DNA of 7,704 bases from Candidatus Woesebacteria bacterium (GTDB lineage: Bacteria > Patescibacteriota > Microgenomatia > UBA8517 > UBA10165), in the NCBI GenBank assembly GCA_002686465.1, contig NZCP01000051.1, positions 1-7,704 of the forward strand. The letters are read 5' to 3'. Numbering within the stretch: the stretch's first letter is position 1; every line of letters begins with the position of its first letter. Below are positions 7,618-7,704 of this stretch, piece after piece. The position numbers were made by a program, and so were the translations under genes. The notes beneath the pieces are model-generated. The model had not been told where the DNA came from. It did not search any database and saw only the letters and a list, made by a program, of their open reading frames with translations.

Positions 7618-7646
7618 ACTATACAGCTATCACAGTATCTTGTCAA
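7618..7646 (-). promoter_or_regulatory. Sigma70-type promoter of the small membrane protein
   Basis: On the minus strand TTGACA (7641-7646) is followed after 17 bases by TATAGT (7618-7623): a perfect -35 and a five-of-six -10 at ideal spacing. The start should fall near 7611. Between here and the window edge (7647-7704) I see no gene, only a CGAGGA/TCCTCG inverted pair and two copies of GTCTAC. Confidence 0.82.
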
Positions 7647-7704
7647 GGTGCGAGGAAGATCTGTCTACTTTGGATAAAACACGGTCCAGTCTCCTCGTGT
7701 CTAC

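Overview
The window looks like chromosomal DNA of a bacterium with a small, streamlined genome, most plausibly a member of the Candidate Phyla Radiation (Patescibacteria). That placement is an inference. It rests on a self-splicing intron inside 23S rRNA, a 23S gene transcribed apart from 16S, and an IS481-like transposase of a type I associate with these bacteria. No species-level claim is possible. The standard genetic code fits every intact gene.

Layout. Positions 1-2631 are the 5' three quarters of a 23S rRNA gene on the minus strand, cut by the window edge at the P-loop of domain V. It is interrupted at 324-624 by a 301-nt group I intron inserted after the position equivalent to E. coli U1931. 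Upstream of the 23S 5' end (2632-3030) there is no 16S and no tRNA. There is instead a near-consensus promoter (TTGACA, 17 nt, TAGAAT), an intrinsic terminator, a second promoter-like element, a compact structured-RNA candidate with a mutually exclusive pairing, and another terminator, all reading toward the 23S gene.

Positions 3151-3981 hold two small minus-strand genes of unknown function separated by a strong terminator. Positions 4255-5298 hold an apparently intact purM (AIR synthetase, purine biosynthesis) on the plus strand, with a possible promoter and operator upstream and a terminator downstream; no other purine gene is nearby.

Positions 5370-6540 are a graveyard of mobile DNA: an IS481-like transposase that has lost the segment carrying its third catalytic residue, and the C-terminal half of a serine resolvase. 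Positions 6603-7467 carry two convergent membrane-protein genes of unknown function. The minus-strand one has a clear sigma70-type promoter with a near-perfect 22-bp palindrome over its predicted transcription start, and its terminator lies in the end of the plus-strand gene.

How the genes fit together. The rRNA section is a self-contained transcription unit whose product must be spliced to give functional 23S. The rest is a mixture of one housekeeping gene, small uncharacterised genes and decayed mobile elements, so I see no multi-gene pathway. The most informative elements are the intron, the unlinked 23S promoter region with its structured RNA, and the operator-controlled small membrane protein.
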